This document shows, in pieces, positions 1-10,488 of a stretch of DNA of 64,000 nucleotides. The position numbers and the translations under genes were made by a program. The notes below the pieces were generated by a model. That model saw only the letters and a list, made by a program, of their open reading frames with translations. It searched no databases and had not been told where the DNA came from. Each line of letters opens with the position of its first letter. The stretch's first letter is position 1. Source of the DNA: Arthrobacter sp. Bi83 (GTDB lineage: Bacteria; Actinomycetota; Actinomycetes; Actinomycetales; Micrococcaceae); assembly GCF_918698095.1 (NCBI RefSeq), contig NZ_CAKKLY010000012.1, positions 1 to 64,000 of the forward strand, written 5' to 3'.

Positions 1-525
1 GTGCAGGACGTCTCCTGCGATGGCCACGCGCATGCCCTTGAGGTCCGCGCCGGCGGACGGCAGCCCGGCGAGTTTTGCCCAGTGCCGGCGCATGGTGAAG
101 GCGTCCAGCAGCGCCTGCGTGGGGTGTTCATGCGTGCCGTCACCGGCGTTGATGACGGCAGCGTCGATCCAGTCGGTTGCAGCGAGCCGGTGCGGCGCGC
201 CTGAGGCCCAGTGGCGGATTACGACGGCGTCAGCGCCCATCGCGGACAGCGTCTGGGCGGTGTCCTTGAGGGACTCCCCCTTGGACACCGACGATCCCTT
301 GGCGGCGAAGTTGATGACGTCCGCGGAAAGCCGTTTGGCGGCTGCCTCAAACGAAATGCGGGTGCGCGTGGAGTCCTCGAAGAAGAGGTTGACCACGGTG
401 CGGCCACGCAGGGCAGGAAGTTTCTTGACCTCGCGGTCGCCGACGGCCGCCATCTCCTCGGCGGTGTCGAGGATGCGGACGGCGTTGGAGAGGCTCAGGT
501 CCTCGGTGGACAGCAGGTGCTTCAT
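1..525 (-). CDS. pyrB: Aspartate carbamoyltransferase catalytic chain, partial (3' end outside window)
   Basis: This would catalyse the committed step of pyrimidine synthesis, joining carbamoyl phosphate and L-aspartate in the cytoplasm. The reverse strand reads [20 protein letters not shown] and continues through the carbamoyl-phosphate signature [26 protein letters not shown] and a [14 protein letters not shown] segment, all typical of ATCase. About 175 of the usual ~310-320 residues are present and the gene leaves the window at its left edge. Its ATG overlaps the pyrR stop by 4 nt (ATGA), so the two are probably translationally coupled and both subject to PyrR control from the upstream leader. 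Confidence 0.95.
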   Translation of the reverse strand, partial: MKHLLSTEDLSLSNAVRILDTAEEMAAVGDREVKKLPALRGRTVVNLFFEDSTRTRISFEAAAKRLSADVINFAAKGSSVSKGESLKDTAQTLSAMGADAVVIRHWASGAPHRLAATDWIDAAVINAGDGTHEHPTQALLDAFTMRRHWAKLAGLPSAGADLKGMRVAIAGDVLH

Positions 526-1106
526 GCGCCGGCCTCGATGACCACTTCATTGACAGCCTGGCCGTCAATGACGTCGGTTTCCTCGAGGCGGACCCGGACT
601 TTTTCGGCGGAGGAGGTGGGCAGGTTCTTTCCCACGTGGTCAGCCCGGATGGGAAGCTCCCGGTGCCCTCGGTCGATCAGCACGGCCAGGCGCACAATGC
701 GGGGCCGGCCCAGGTCAACCAGGGCGTCCAGGGCGGCGCGGATGGTGCGGCCCGAGTACAGAACGTCATCGATCAGGACTACGACCTTGTTGTCGATGCC
801 GGTCCGCGGCAGTTGCGTATGGTGCGGCGGCCTGGTGGGCTGGTGGGAGAGGTCGTCGCGGAACATGGTGACGTCGAGCTGTCCGACGATCGCGGAAGCG
901 TCCACAGCCGGATCCGCGGCGGCGATCTTTTCGGCGAGCCGGACTGCCAGCGGATAGCCGCGGCGCGGGATGCCCAGCAGCACCAGGTCCTGCGAACCTT
1001 TGTTGGCCTCGAGGATCTCATGGGCGATACGAGTGAGTGCACGGTCAATGTCCGCCTGGTTGAGTACAACCCTGGCCGGTACCGGTGCCTGTGTGACAGG
1101 AGTCAA
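522..1106 (-). CDS. pyrR: Bifunctional pyr operon regulator / uracil phosphoribosyltransferase PyrR
   Basis: PyrR senses UMP/UTP versus PRPP, binds the pyr mRNA leader and has weak UPRTase activity. The protein shows [14 protein letters not shown] near the N-terminus and the PRPP-binding loop [22 protein letters not shown] in the middle, the hallmark of PyrR. I place the start at the TTG at 1106 (194 aa), about 6-8 nt after a GGGGAG ribosome site. An in-frame GTG at 1133 would give 203 aa, but it falls in the loop of the predicted PyrR-binding hairpin and has no ribosome site. The stop overlaps pyrB by 4 nt. First gene of the pyr operon here. Confidence 0.93.
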   Translation of the reverse strand: MTPVTQAPVPARVVLNQADIDRALTRIAHEILEANKGSQDLVLLGIPRRGYPLAVRLAEKIAAADPAVDASAIVGQLDVTMFRDDLSHQPTRPPHHTQLPRTGIDNKVVVLIDDVLYSGRTIRAALDALVDLGRPRIVRLAVLIDRGHRELPIRADHVGKNLPTSSAEKVRVRLEETDVIDGQAVNEVVIEAGA

Positions 1107-1120
1107 CGCTCGTCTCCCCT

Positions 1121-1142
1121 TTCCCCGCCTCACGGGACGGAA
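1121..1142 (-). promoter_or_regulatory. PyrR-binding RNA loop in the pyrR leader
   Basis: On the reverse strand positions 1138-1127 read GUCCCGUGAGGC, which matches the core of the Bacillus PyrR recognition consensus (ARUCCNGNGAGGYU). The flanking UUCC and GGAA can pair to form the lower stem, giving the bulged hairpin expected for a PyrR site. It ends about 15 nt before the TTG start, next to the GGGGAG ribosome site, and no separate intrinsic terminator is evident. Binding would therefore most simply repress translation initiation, as reported for mycobacterial pyr leaders; that mode is inferred. Confidence 0.75.
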
Positions 1143-1268
1143 TTAAAAAAGGAACATTTGCCTTCCAAAATTACCACACGGGCGTTCCAGCATTGCCCGG
1201 GCAGAGGGCGTCTTCGGTCACATCCGGCGCAGGGGCCTTTGGCGAGGCGGGCGCCGCCATTTAGGCTC

Positions 1269-2543
1269 ATGACTATGTCGATGAACCCGCAGCAGCCTGC
1301 TCCCGGACCGTCAGGTGCCCGCCCCGGCGACCCGGAGTGGCAGTTCCACGAGCAGACCAACCCCAGCTGGATGGGGCACGTGCACCAGCAGAACTACAGG
1401 CCCGCGCCCGGGCACAGCGGCGGGTCAGTGGTCCAGGTCATCCCGGAGGCGGCATCCACCGTCGCCGCCCGCCCGTCGTCAGGGGTTCTCGCCCTGGTCC
1501 TGGGCGGAGGGGTCCTCGCCTTCGTCAGCCTTTTCCTGGTTGTACCTTTCCTGCTGGCCAACACGGGAGTCACCGGCTTCGTGACCGGGTTCGTCGCTTC
1601 ACTGATTCCGCTCGGCGCAGTGCTGTTTTCCGTGTACCTCATCGACCGCTGGGAACCGGAACCTAAGCGGCTGCTCCTTTTTGCGTTTACGTGGGGCGCC
1701 GCCGTGTCCATCGCAGTCACACTGCTGATCCAGCCGGTCTTCGCGCTTGCGGCCCCGTACTCCGATGAAGCATCCTTCCGCGACTTCATGACCACCGTCC
1801 AGGCGCCGATTGTGGAGGAATTCGCCAAATCCCTTGGCCTGCTGCTCCTGCTCCTGCTGGCACGCAAGAACTTCGACGGTCCCGTGGACGGCGTGGTTTT
1901 CGCCTTCACCATCGCCGGGGGCTTCGCCTTCACCGAGAACATCCTCTACTTCGGCCGGGCCATTGCCGAATCCAGTACGCCCGGGACGGACCTCGCCCAG
2001 ATCTTCTTCCTTCGCGGCGTCATGTCGCCCTTCGCCCACGCCATCTTTACTGGCACCACCGGCCTGATCATGGGCTTCGCCGCCCGCCGCTGGCATCCTG
2101 GCGTCTCCGTAGCCGCCTTCGTGGTGGGCCTGATTCCGGCCATGGTGCTGCACAACCGCTGGAACAGCATGGGGCAGGACTTCCTGGCCCAATATGTGCT
2201 GGTGCAGGTCCCGATCTTCCTGCTGGCGGTGGCGTGCATCGTGATGCTGCGGGTCGCCGAGACGCGCCTCACCCGGCAGCGCCTGCTCGAGTATTCCGCC
2301 GCAGGCTGGTTCACCCCGGCCGAAGTGGGGATGCTGGCCACCGCCGGAGGCAGGCGCCAGGCGGTGCGTTGGGCCGGCTCATACAACCGCGGTCCCCAGA
2401 TGAAGGACTTCGTTAAAGCCGCAACACGGCTCGCCTTCACCCGCCAGCGGATCCTCAGCGGCAGGGATGTCCTGGCCCACCAGCAGGACGAACTGCAGCA
2501 GCTGCGCGAACTGGTCGCGTTGCGCGCCGCCGTCGGGCAGTAA
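1269..2543 (+). CDS. PrsW-family intramembrane metalloprotease
   Basis: A membrane protein of 424 aa. Residues 1-70 are a Pro/Gln-rich cytoplasmic tail; several hydrophobic helices follow from about residue 73. The PrsW signatures are present: VEEFAKS (Glu183-Glu184), GFAFTENILYF (Glu223-Asn224) and FAHAIF (His257), the presumed metal ligands and catalytic residues. PrsW in Bacillus cleaves an anti-sigma factor; the substrate here is unknown. Three in-frame ATGs cluster at 1269, 1275 and 1281 so the exact start is uncertain. It is divergent from pyrR and monocistronic, ending before a shared hairpin terminator. Confidence 0.88.
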   Translation: MTMSMNPQQPAPGPSGARPGDPEWQFHEQTNPSWMGHVHQQNYRPAPGHSGGSVVQVIPEAASTVAARPSSGVLALVLGGGVLAFVSLFLVVPFLLANTGVTGFVTGFVASLIPLGAVLFSVYLIDRWEPEPKRLLLFAFTWGAAVSIAVTLLIQPVFALAAPYSDEASFRDFMTTVQAPIVEEFAKSLGLLLLLLLARKNFDGPVDGVVFAFTIAGGFAFTENILYFGRAIAESSTPGTDLAQIFFLRGVMSPFAHAIFTGTTGLIMGFAARRWHPGVSVAAFVVGLIPAMVLHNRWNSMGQDFLAQYVLVQVPIFLLAVACIVMLRVAETRLTRQRLLEYSAAGWFTPAEVGMLATAGGRRQAVRWAGSYNRGPQMKDFVKAATRLAFTRQRILSGRDVLAHQQDELQQLRELVALRAAVGQ

Positions 2544-2583
2544 GAAAACGGCCCGGCAATAAGACCGCACCGCGACGGGGAGC

Positions 2584-2612
2584 AAAAAAGCCCCGGCCAA
2601 ATGGCCGGGGCT
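2584..2612. terminator. Bidirectional intrinsic terminator between prsW-like gene and nusB
   Basis: A perfect 10-bp stem (AGCCCCGGCC ... GGCCGGGGCT, 2589-2612, loop AAAT) is preceded by an A-run at 2584-2589. The A-run becomes the U-tract for leftward transcripts leaving nusB. The rightward PrsW-family transcript has the stem followed by CTCTT only, so it is a weaker terminator in that direction. Confidence 0.85.
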
Positions 2613-2639
2613 CTTGCTGTCTGCGGACCGCGCGTCGGG

Positions 2640-3050
2640 TCAGGCCAGCAGCGAGGGCTTCAGCTGCTGGAGGCGTCCGAGAAGGCCGTTGATGAACGAC
2701 GGCGACTCGTCCGTTGAGAGCGTTTTGGCCAGTGCGACCGCTTCGCTGACGGCTACGCCGTCGGGGACGTCGTCGTTGTACAGCAGCTCCCAGGTGCCGA
2801 TCCGCAGGATGATGCGGTCCACGGACGGCATGCGCTCCAGGGTCCAGCCCTGCGAGTACGTTTCGAGGAATTCATCGATGGCAGGCTGAAGCGAAACCAC
2901 GCCTTCGACGATTTCAAGCGTGTAGGGGTTGACGATCTGGTCGGTCCTCTCGCGCCGCGCGCGAAGCACGTCGAAGGCGGAGACGGATCGCTGTTCCGCC
3001 TCGAAGAGGACATCAAGGGCCCTGTTACGGGCTTTACCGCGTGCGCTCAC
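2640..3050 (-). CDS. nusB: Transcription antitermination factor NusB
   Basis: NusB pairs with ribosomal protein S10 on boxA RNA during rRNA antitermination. The 136-aa protein begins MSARGKARNRALDVLFEAEQ and contains the conserved IDEFLE and MPSVDRIILRIGTWELLY segments and DESPSFINGLLG near the C-terminus, all standard NusB. The GTG start overlaps the efp stop by one base (TAGTG), indicating translational coupling. It is the last gene of the long aro/efp operon, followed by a strong terminator. Confidence 0.96.
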   Translation of the reverse strand: MSARGKARNRALDVLFEAEQRSVSAFDVLRARRERTDQIVNPYTLEIVEGVVSLQPAIDEFLETYSQGWTLERMPSVDRIILRIGTWELLYNDDVPDGVAVSEAVALAKTLSTDESPSFINGLLGRLQQLKPSLLA

Positions 3051-3613
3051 TACTCGCTGACCCTGCCCAGGTAGCTGCCGTCACGGGTGTCGACCTTGAC
3101 CTTGGTGTTGTTCTCGACGAACAGCGGCACCTGGATCTCGTAGCCGGTTTCGAGGGTGGCCGGCTTGGTTCCGGCGGAGGAGCGGTCGCCCTGCAGGCCC
3201 GGCTCGGTGTAGGTGATTTCGAGGACAACGCTCGGCGGCAGTTCGATGTAGAGCGGGTTGCCTTCGTGGATGGCGATGTTGACCATCTGGTTTTCCAGCA
3301 TGAAGTTGGTGGCGTCGCCCACCGTCGCGCCGGAGACTGTGATCTGGTCGTAGTCCTGGGTGTCCATGAAGACGAAGTCCGCACCGTCCTGGTACAGGTA
3401 CTGGTAGTCGCGGCGGTCCACCGTGGCGGTTTCGATCTTGAGGCCCGCGTTGAAGGTCTTGTCGACCACCTTGCCGGACATGACGTTCCGCATCTTGGTG
3501 CGCACGAACGCCCCGCCCTTGCCCGGCTTGACGTGCTGGAACTCGATGATGTTCCAGAGCTGGCCCTCAAGCTTCAGGACGGTTCCGTTCTTGATGTCGT
3601 TTGTGGTTGCCAC
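3050..3613 (-). CDS. efp: Translation elongation factor P
   Basis: EF-P binds the ribosome between P and E sites and rescues stalls at polyproline. The 187-aa protein has all three domains (KOW-like, OB and C-terminal OB) and the tip loop [11 protein letters not shown], with Lys32 at the position that contacts the peptidyl-tRNA. No epmA/epmB-type modification genes are nearby. A 157-bp gap separates it from the upstream TPR-like gene; the AT-rich stretch around 3695-3725 may be its own promoter. It overlaps nusB by one base. Confidence 0.97.
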   Translation of the reverse strand: MATTNDIKNGTVLKLEGQLWNIIEFQHVKPGKGGAFVRTKMRNVMSGKVVDKTFNAGLKIETATVDRRDYQYLYQDGADFVFMDTQDYDQITVSGATVGDATNFMLENQMVNIAIHEGNPLYIELPPSVVLEITYTEPGLQGDRSSAGTKPATLETGYEIQVPLFVENNTKVKVDTRDGSYLGRVSE

Positions 3614-3770
3614 TGGTTTCCTCTGGTTTCTATGTGACTGCTTCTTGCTGCCAGCCGGTTATGCCAAGCAGGCATGCCGAACGGCCCGCCAGCGTGTATT
3701 TATCAAAAATCCAAGAACCATTCTAGCGGAATTGCGGGCGGGCTCGTTCGGTCCGGTCTTCGGGCGTCCG

Positions 3771-4288
3771 TCAGGAGGCCAGTTCAAGGACGTCCCGCGC
3801 CCTCTGCAGCGCCACAGTCGACGAATAGATGAGCGCCGCGTCGGCCGACTCCGCGACCCGCAGGTCCAGTGCCCGGGCGAATGACTCCACGGCCGCCCCG
3901 ACATGGCCGGAGACGAAGTGGGTCCTGCCGAGGTACTGGTGCACGAGTGCCTCGTTGGGCGTTCCGTGCACTTCCGCCAGAAGCTGTTTGAACAGCTCAA
4001 CGGCCCGGTCATGACGGTGCGAGACGCGTAATACTTCAGCCTCGAAGGCCCGGAGCCGGAACGATTCGGGGTCCTTGTACCGCGCCTCGGCCAGCAGCTC
4101 GGCGGCGTCGGCGGCATGGCCCTCCACAAGCAGGACGAAGACACGGTCTGCGGGATCGGTGGACGCCTCAAGCGCTGCCGCGCACGCCTCGGGGCTGGTG
4201 ATCTCCGGAATGAGGGATTCCGGGTTGATCCTGATTCCAGGGAAGCCCCCGTCCGGCCATTCAATGGTTCCGCCGCTGATGTCGCCCA

Positions 4289-4289
<1 letters not shown>
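3771..4289 (-). CDS. TPR-like protein of unknown function in the aro-efp interval
   Basis: A 172-aa predicted cytoplasmic protein. Residues about 45-150 form helical pairs with TPR character, for example AADAAELLAEARYKDPES, HDRAVELFKQLLAEVHGTP and GHVGAAVESFARALDLR. No catalytic motif or signal peptide is seen. Its ATG shares one base with the aroB stop (TGATG), so it is co-translated with the shikimate genes, yet no shikimate role is known for such proteins. I cannot assign a function; a scaffold or co-chaperone-like role is only a possibility. Confidence 0.8.
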
Positions 4290-6041
<1,752 letters not shown>

Positions 6042-6042
<1 letters not shown>

Positions 6043-7241
6043 TAGCGTCCGATCGAGTCCAGCGACGCCGGAATGTTCTCGAGGTAGCCCCTGATGTTGC
6101 GGGCGGTCTCGGCCACGGAATCGCCGCCGAACTTTTCGGTGACGGCTTCGGCCAAAACCAGGGCAACCATGGCCTCGGCCACGACGCCGGCGGCAGGGAC
6201 GGCACAGACGTCCGAGCGCTGGTGGTGGGCCTTGGCGGCCTCGCCGGTGCTGACGTCAATGGTTTTCAGGGCGCGGGGCACCGTAGCGATCGGCTTCATG
6301 GCCGCCCGCACGCGCAGGACGTCGCCGATGCTCATGCCGCCTTCAATGCCGCCGGCGCGGTTGCTGGTGCGGATGATCCGGCCGTCGGCGTCCTTGACGA
6401 TTTCGTCGTGGGCCGCCGATCCTCGGCGGGCAGCGGTCAGGAATCCGTCCCCCACTTCCACGCCCTTGATGGCTTGGATGCCCATGAGAGCAGCGGCTAG
6501 GCGCGAATCAAGCCTGCGGTCCCAGTGCACGTAGCTGCCGAGGCCCGGCGGAAGACCGTAGGCGAGCACCTCCACCACTCCGCCGAGGGTTTCGCCTTCC
6601 TTGTGCGCGGCATCCACCTCTGCGACCATGGCGTCGGAGGTCTCGCGGTCGAAGCAGCGGAGAGGATCGGCGTCGAGCGCAATCACGTTTCCGGGAAGGG
6701 GCAGGGGCCTGCCCTCGGGCACCGTGACGCTGGCGATGGACACAGTGTGGCTCACGAGTTCGATACCCAGCTGCTTCAGGAACTGCGCAGCAACGGTTCC
6801 CATGGCGACGCGCGTCGCCGTCTCGCGGGCGCTGGCACGCTCAAGCACCGGCCGGGCCTCGTCGAATCCGTATTTCTGCATCCCGGTGAAGTCTGCATGG
6901 CCCGGACGCGGCCGCGTCAACGGAGCATTGCGCGCCTGGTCTGCGAGTGTCTCGGCGTCCACGGGATCGGCAGACATGATCTGCTCCCACTTGGGCCATT
7001 CAGTGTTGCCGACCTGGACAGCGACGGGGCCCCCCTGTGTAATGCCGTGACGGACGCCGCCAAGGATGGTGACCACATCCTGCTCGAACTTCATCCGGGC
7101 ACCGCGTCCGTACCCGAGGCGGCGTCGCGCCAAGGCATCGGCGATGTGCCCGCTGGTGAGTTCAACACCTGCGGGGACGCCTTCAATAATTCCGACCAGG
7201 GCCGGACCATGGGATTCACCGGCAGTCAACCAACGCAACAT
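6042..7241 (-). CDS. aroC: Chorismate synthase
   Basis: FMN-dependent enzyme making chorismate from EPSP. The family signatures [18 protein letters not shown] at the N-terminus, RPGHADFTG with the neighbouring [12 protein letters not shown], and the C-terminal [17 protein letters not shown] are all present. I choose the ATG at 7241 (399 aa, [12 protein letters not shown]) because AGGA lies 8 nt upstream and this matches the usual actinobacterial N-terminus. An ATG at 7250 would add three residues but sits directly on the ribosome site. It lies 26 bp downstream of aroE. Confidence 0.96.
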
Positions 7242-7267
7242 AGAATCCATCCTGCCATGTATGGCGG

Positions 7268-8128
7268 TCAGAACACGCGTCGGGGTGCCCCGACTGCGTC
7301 ACACATCACATCTATGACTTCGGCGCTGGACGCATCCTCGCGGCCCGTGAAATAGCGGACCTGCTCAACGGCCTGGTAGAGCAGCATCTCCAGTCCAGGC
7401 ACCACCGCTCCCCCGCCTTTTTGCCAGGCGGCGGCGATGCGGCTGGGCCAGGGGTCGTAGGCGACGTCGAGCAGCACGCCGCCCGTTGTCAGGCCGAGCT
7501 GCTCTAGCTCCGCAGCCATTCCGTCCGCCGCCCGTGGCGGCAGGGTGGAAATTACGACGTCGGCGCGCGCCATTGCGGCAACGGCGTCGGCCATGGGACG
7601 CACCGCGATGTCCAGGGCCAGCCCGCTGGCCGCGGCCCTCGCTTCCGCCGCCCTCGCCGTGTCCCTGACGTAGACATCAACGGACTTTGCGCCGAGTTCC
7701 TGGAGGGCGGCCACAGCGGCGGCTGCGGTTCCGCCGCCGCCAAGAACTACGGCGGCAGGCGCTTCGGCCGCACCGGCGTTGCGGAGGGCGTTGATGATCC
7801 CCGCCACGTCCGTGTTGTAGCCGATCCGCCGGCCGGAGGGGCCTTCGCCTTCGAACACAACGGTGTTAATGACGCCGAGCACGCGTGCCACGCCGCGGAT
7901 TTCATCTACCTCTCCGACCATGGCCTTCTTGAGCGGCATGGTGACGGAAAGCCCACGCCAACCCTTTTCGGCACCCACAGAGGCCATGAATGCCGGCAGG
8001 GAATCCTCGGTCACGTCGATGGCGCTGTAGCCGATTTCCTCACCTAGCTTCGCATATGCGGCCAGGTGGAGAGCAGGCGATTTGGAATGGCCGATCGGAT
8101 GCCCGAGGACGGCCGCCCGACGGCTCAT
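7268..8128 (-). CDS. aroE: Shikimate dehydrogenase
   Basis: Reduces 3-dehydroshikimate to shikimate with NADPH. The 286-aa protein starts [20 protein letters not shown], the shikimate-binding motif, followed by VTMPLKK (catalytic Lys), NTDVAGI (catalytic Asp region) and the nucleotide-binding [13 protein letters not shown]. The ATG at 8128 overlaps the mltG stop by 4 nt, which favours it over the upstream in-frame start at 8155. It is the first of the four consecutive shikimate genes here. Confidence 0.95.
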   Translation of the reverse strand: MSRRAAVLGHPIGHSKSPALHLAAYAKLGEEIGYSAIDVTEDSLPAFMASVGAEKGWRGLSVTMPLKKAMVGEVDEIRGVARVLGVINTVVFEGEGPSGRRIGYNTDVAGIINALRNAGAAEAPAAVVLGGGGTAAAAVAALQELGAKSVDVYVRDTARAAEARAAASGLALDIAVRPMADAVAAMARADVVISTLPPRAADGMAAELEQLGLTTGGVLLDVAYDPWPSRIAAAWQKGGGAVVPGLEMLLYQAVEQVRYFTGREDASSAEVIDVMCDAVGAPRRVF

Positions 8129-9885
8129 ACGCAACGGCCGGCATGCTCCGCACACCAGGCGTTGTACTGGTCAACATACTTGCTGTGCTCCGCCAGGGTC
8201 TTGGAGAACTTCGTCTCGTTGGTGTCCAGGTTGATGGTCACCCAGTACAGGTAGTCGTTGTCCTTCGGCTTGGCCGCTGCGTCGATGGCAGTCTTGCCCG
8301 GCGAGCCTATGGGACCCACCGGAAGGCCCTTGTTGGCGTAGGTGTTGTACGGGTTGGATTTGTCGGCCTTCTCGGACTCATCGAGCTGGAAGGTCTTCTT
8401 GCCCAGGCCGTAGGTAACCGTGGCGTCGGACTGGATCAGGCCGTTGGTTTCCGTGTTGGTCGGCTTGAGCCTGTTGTAGATTGCACCGGCCACGTCCTTG
8501 TACTCAGCCTGGCCGCCCTCCGCCTGCACGATGCTCGCGACCGTGACGGTGTCGTACTGCTTGGCCGGGTCCGTGACGCCTTGCGCTTTCAACTCGTCTT
8601 GCGTGCTCTTGACCAGCGCTTGGAGGATGTCTTTGGCAGTGCTCCCGACCGGGAACCTGTACTCGCCCGGGAACAGGAACCCCTCCAGGTTTTTCGCCTT
8701 GGCCGGGAGGCCGAACTGCTTGGGCGAATCACTGAGCGCCTTGAGCTGGGACACGGGAAGGCCTGAGCCCTCCGCAATGGCGTCCAGCGATTCATTGACC
8801 CTGAGCCCGGCGCTTAGTGCGAAGTACATGACCTTCGACTGCCCCACGTTGAGCAGGACGGCCACGGCGTCGGAATTCTTCATTTCCTGCTTGAAGTCAT
8901 ACTCGCCGGGAGCCAGGGTGCCGCCCGCAGCGGCCAGTTCAGATACGAACGTTTCCGCGTTGGCGACCACCTTCGCGTCCTCCAGCTTGGCGGCGACCGA
9001 GACGGGTCCTTCACCGGCCAGGACTGCGACCTTGACCTGGCCCGTGCCCGGGCCCGGATAGTCGGCGGGCTTGTCCGTGCCGAGCAGCGGCTTGAGGAAC
9101 TGGGCGCCGACGACCGTGGCGGTGACGAAGAGTGCGAGCGACAGCAGAAGCGCCACAAGGCGGCGTCGGCGACGGACCTTCTTGGACGCACGCGGCACTG
9201 CTGTCACGCTTTCGGGGCTGCCGAGAAGCTGGTGCCCGACGGCCTCGTGTTCATACGGCTCGTGGTCCTCGTAGGTCTCGTGGTGCACGTACGTCTCGTG
9301 GTGCGCGTCGTGGTCGCCGTGCGTGTGGTGGTGCGCGTCGTGGTCGTGGTCATCGTGCACGCCGTGGTGCGCGTCGTGGTCGCCGTGCGTGTGGTGGTGC
9401 GCGTCGTGGTGTGACGCCGCGTAATCCTCGCCTGCAGGACCGGCATGGTGCGCAACGCCGTCAGCGTGGACGTCCGCTTCCGCGACGCCGCCATCGTCGT
9501 GGCTGGCCGGAGCCGGGCCAGCTCCTCCCGCAGGCGGCCGGATGGTGGGCGGAGCTGGCGGAACCATGGGAACCCCAACAGTCGGCGCCATCAGATCCGG
9601 GGCCACACCCTCCGGCGCAGTCGCGGGAGGCTGAACCCGCTCCTGGGCCGAAACTGCGGACGGGGCCGGAGCCGGTGCGGGAGATGCGGCCTGAGGGCGC
9701 TCCTGACCGCGCTCCGGAACGTCCGGCGTCGTATCGTTCACTGACTCGTAGGCCTGTTCGGGCACGAGGTCCCCGGAATCCGCCGTGAGGGACTTCTCCC
9801 GGGCACGGATTTCCTTGCGCGTCAGCGGCCGTCCGGCGTCCCTGAGGTTCCTGCCGGAGGAGTCGTCGCTATTGACCGGGCTCAC
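8125..9885 (-). CDS. mltG: Endolytic transglycosylase MltG (YceG family) with His/Asp-rich cytoplasmic domain
   Basis: MltG cuts nascent glycan strands and sets peptidoglycan chain length at the inner membrane. The 586-aa protein has a disordered Pro/Ala N-terminal part (1-140), a very His/Asp-rich stretch (about 140-218) made of tandem repeats, a basic patch and one membrane helix (243-263), then the extracellular YceG domain. The catalytic segment is TVASIVQAEGGQAE with Glu456, followed by GAIYNRL and the C-terminal NPYNTYANKGLPVGPI. It is longer than the ~340-400 aa E. coli-type proteins because of the cytoplasmic region. It starts with GTG, overlapping the ruvX stop by 4 nt. Confidence 0.95.
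   Translation of the reverse strand: MSPVNSDDSSGRNLRDAGRPLTRKEIRAREKSLTADSGDLVPEQAYESVNDTTPDVPERGQERPQAASPAPAPAPSAVSAQERVQPPATAPEGVAPDLMAPTVGVPMVPPAPPTIRPPAGGAGPAPASHDDGGVAEADVHADGVAHHAGPAGEDYAASHHDAHHHTHGDHDAHHGVHDDHDHDAHHHTHGDHDAHHETYVHHETYEDHEPYEHEAVGHQLLGSPESVTAVPRASKKVRRRRRLVALLLSLALFVTATVVGAQFLKPLLGTDKPADYPGPGTGQVKVAVLAGEGPVSVAAKLEDAKVVANAETFVSELAAAGGTLAPGEYDFKQEMKNSDAVAVLLNVGQSKVMYFALSAGLRVNESLDAIAEGSGLPVSQLKALSDSPKQFGLPAKAKNLEGFLFPGEYRFPVGSTAKDILQALVKSTQDELKAQGVTDPAKQYDTVTVASIVQAEGGQAEYKDVAGAIYNRLKPTNTETNGLIQSDATVTYGLGKKTFQLDESEKADKSNPYNTYANKGLPVGPIGSPGKTAIDAAAKPKDNDYLYWVTINLDTNETKFSKTLAEHSKYVDQYNAWCAEHAGRCV
9301..9410 (-). repeat. Two perfect 44-bp direct repeats, 66-bp period, inside mltG
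   Basis: Positions 9301-9344 and 9367-9410 are identical over 44 bases, offset by 66 bp (22 codons). They encode the repeated block DAHHHTHGDHDAHH. Base-perfect repetition in a coding sequence implies recent duplication or ongoing slippage, so the length of the His-rich tract may vary between strains. Confidence 0.9.
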
Positions 9886-10481
9886 TGTAGCCTTCCATCT
9901 TCTGAAGATTGCGTGTCTTTCTCCGGGACGGCCTGCACAGCATTAACCGCTGCGGCGTCTCCGGAAAGCCCCGGCTGAGAAAGCGCGCGTACGCGGCTTC
10001 CCACATCCGTTCCCCTGGCTTTTTGCATGTCGATGGCGTGCTGCAGAATTCCCGCAGCAGCAACCTGATCCACCACTTTACGGTGATTTTTGCTGCTCAT
10101 GCCAGCTTCGTGAAGGTGGCGGTGTGCGGTTACGGTGCTCAGGCGTTCGTCGACGAGGTGCACGGGCACGTCCAGTCCGGCGCGAATAAGCTCCTCTGCC
10201 AGCAGCTCGGCATACTCTGTGGCCATGCGGGCGGAAGCATGTTCTTCACCCTTCATGGTCCTGGGCAGGCCCACAAAAATCTGCACCGCCTCCCGCTCCG
10301 CGGCAAGGCCGGCAATGACGCGCACGTCCGAATTCTTTTTGGGGTTGCGGTCAAGGGTTTTCAACGGAGTGGCCAGGATGGCATCACTGTCACAGATGGC
10401 GACGCCGACTCGGACGGTGCCAACGTCTACCCCCAGTTTGATTCCCCGGGGGTAGACGCCGGACGCTGCAGATGAGGTCAC
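9882..10481 (-). CDS. ruvX: Putative pre-16S rRNA nuclease / RuvX (YqgF) RNase H-fold protein
   Basis: YqgF-family nuclease implicated in 16S rRNA 5' maturation and proposed as a Holliday junction resolvase. The 199-aa protein shows the first metal-binding strand GVDVGTVRVGVAICD, IFVGLPRTMKG and the middle motif VHLVDERLSTVTA, plus KVVDQVAAAGIL with the last conserved Asp. A ~40-residue C-terminal extension is not part of the core. It lies 7 bp after alaS and overlaps mltG by 4 nt. Confidence 0.92.
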   Translation of the reverse strand: MTSSAASGVYPRGIKLGVDVGTVRVGVAICDSDAILATPLKTLDRNPKKNSDVRVIAGLAAEREAVQIFVGLPRTMKGEEHASARMATEYAELLAEELIRAGLDVPVHLVDERLSTVTAHRHLHEAGMSSKNHRKVVDQVAAAGILQHAIDMQKARGTDVGSRVRALSQPGLSGDAAAVNAVQAVPEKDTQSSEDGRLQ

Positions 10482-10488
10482 GGATTCG

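Noticed and set aside
1107..1133. GTG 1133 as the pyrR start codon
   Set aside because: It lies in the predicted PyrR-binding loop, has no ribosome site, and TTG 1106 has an ideal GGGGAG.
9232..9420. CRISPR-like direct repeats
   Set aside because: The repeats are in frame in mltG and encode His/Asp residues, with no unique spacers or cas genes.
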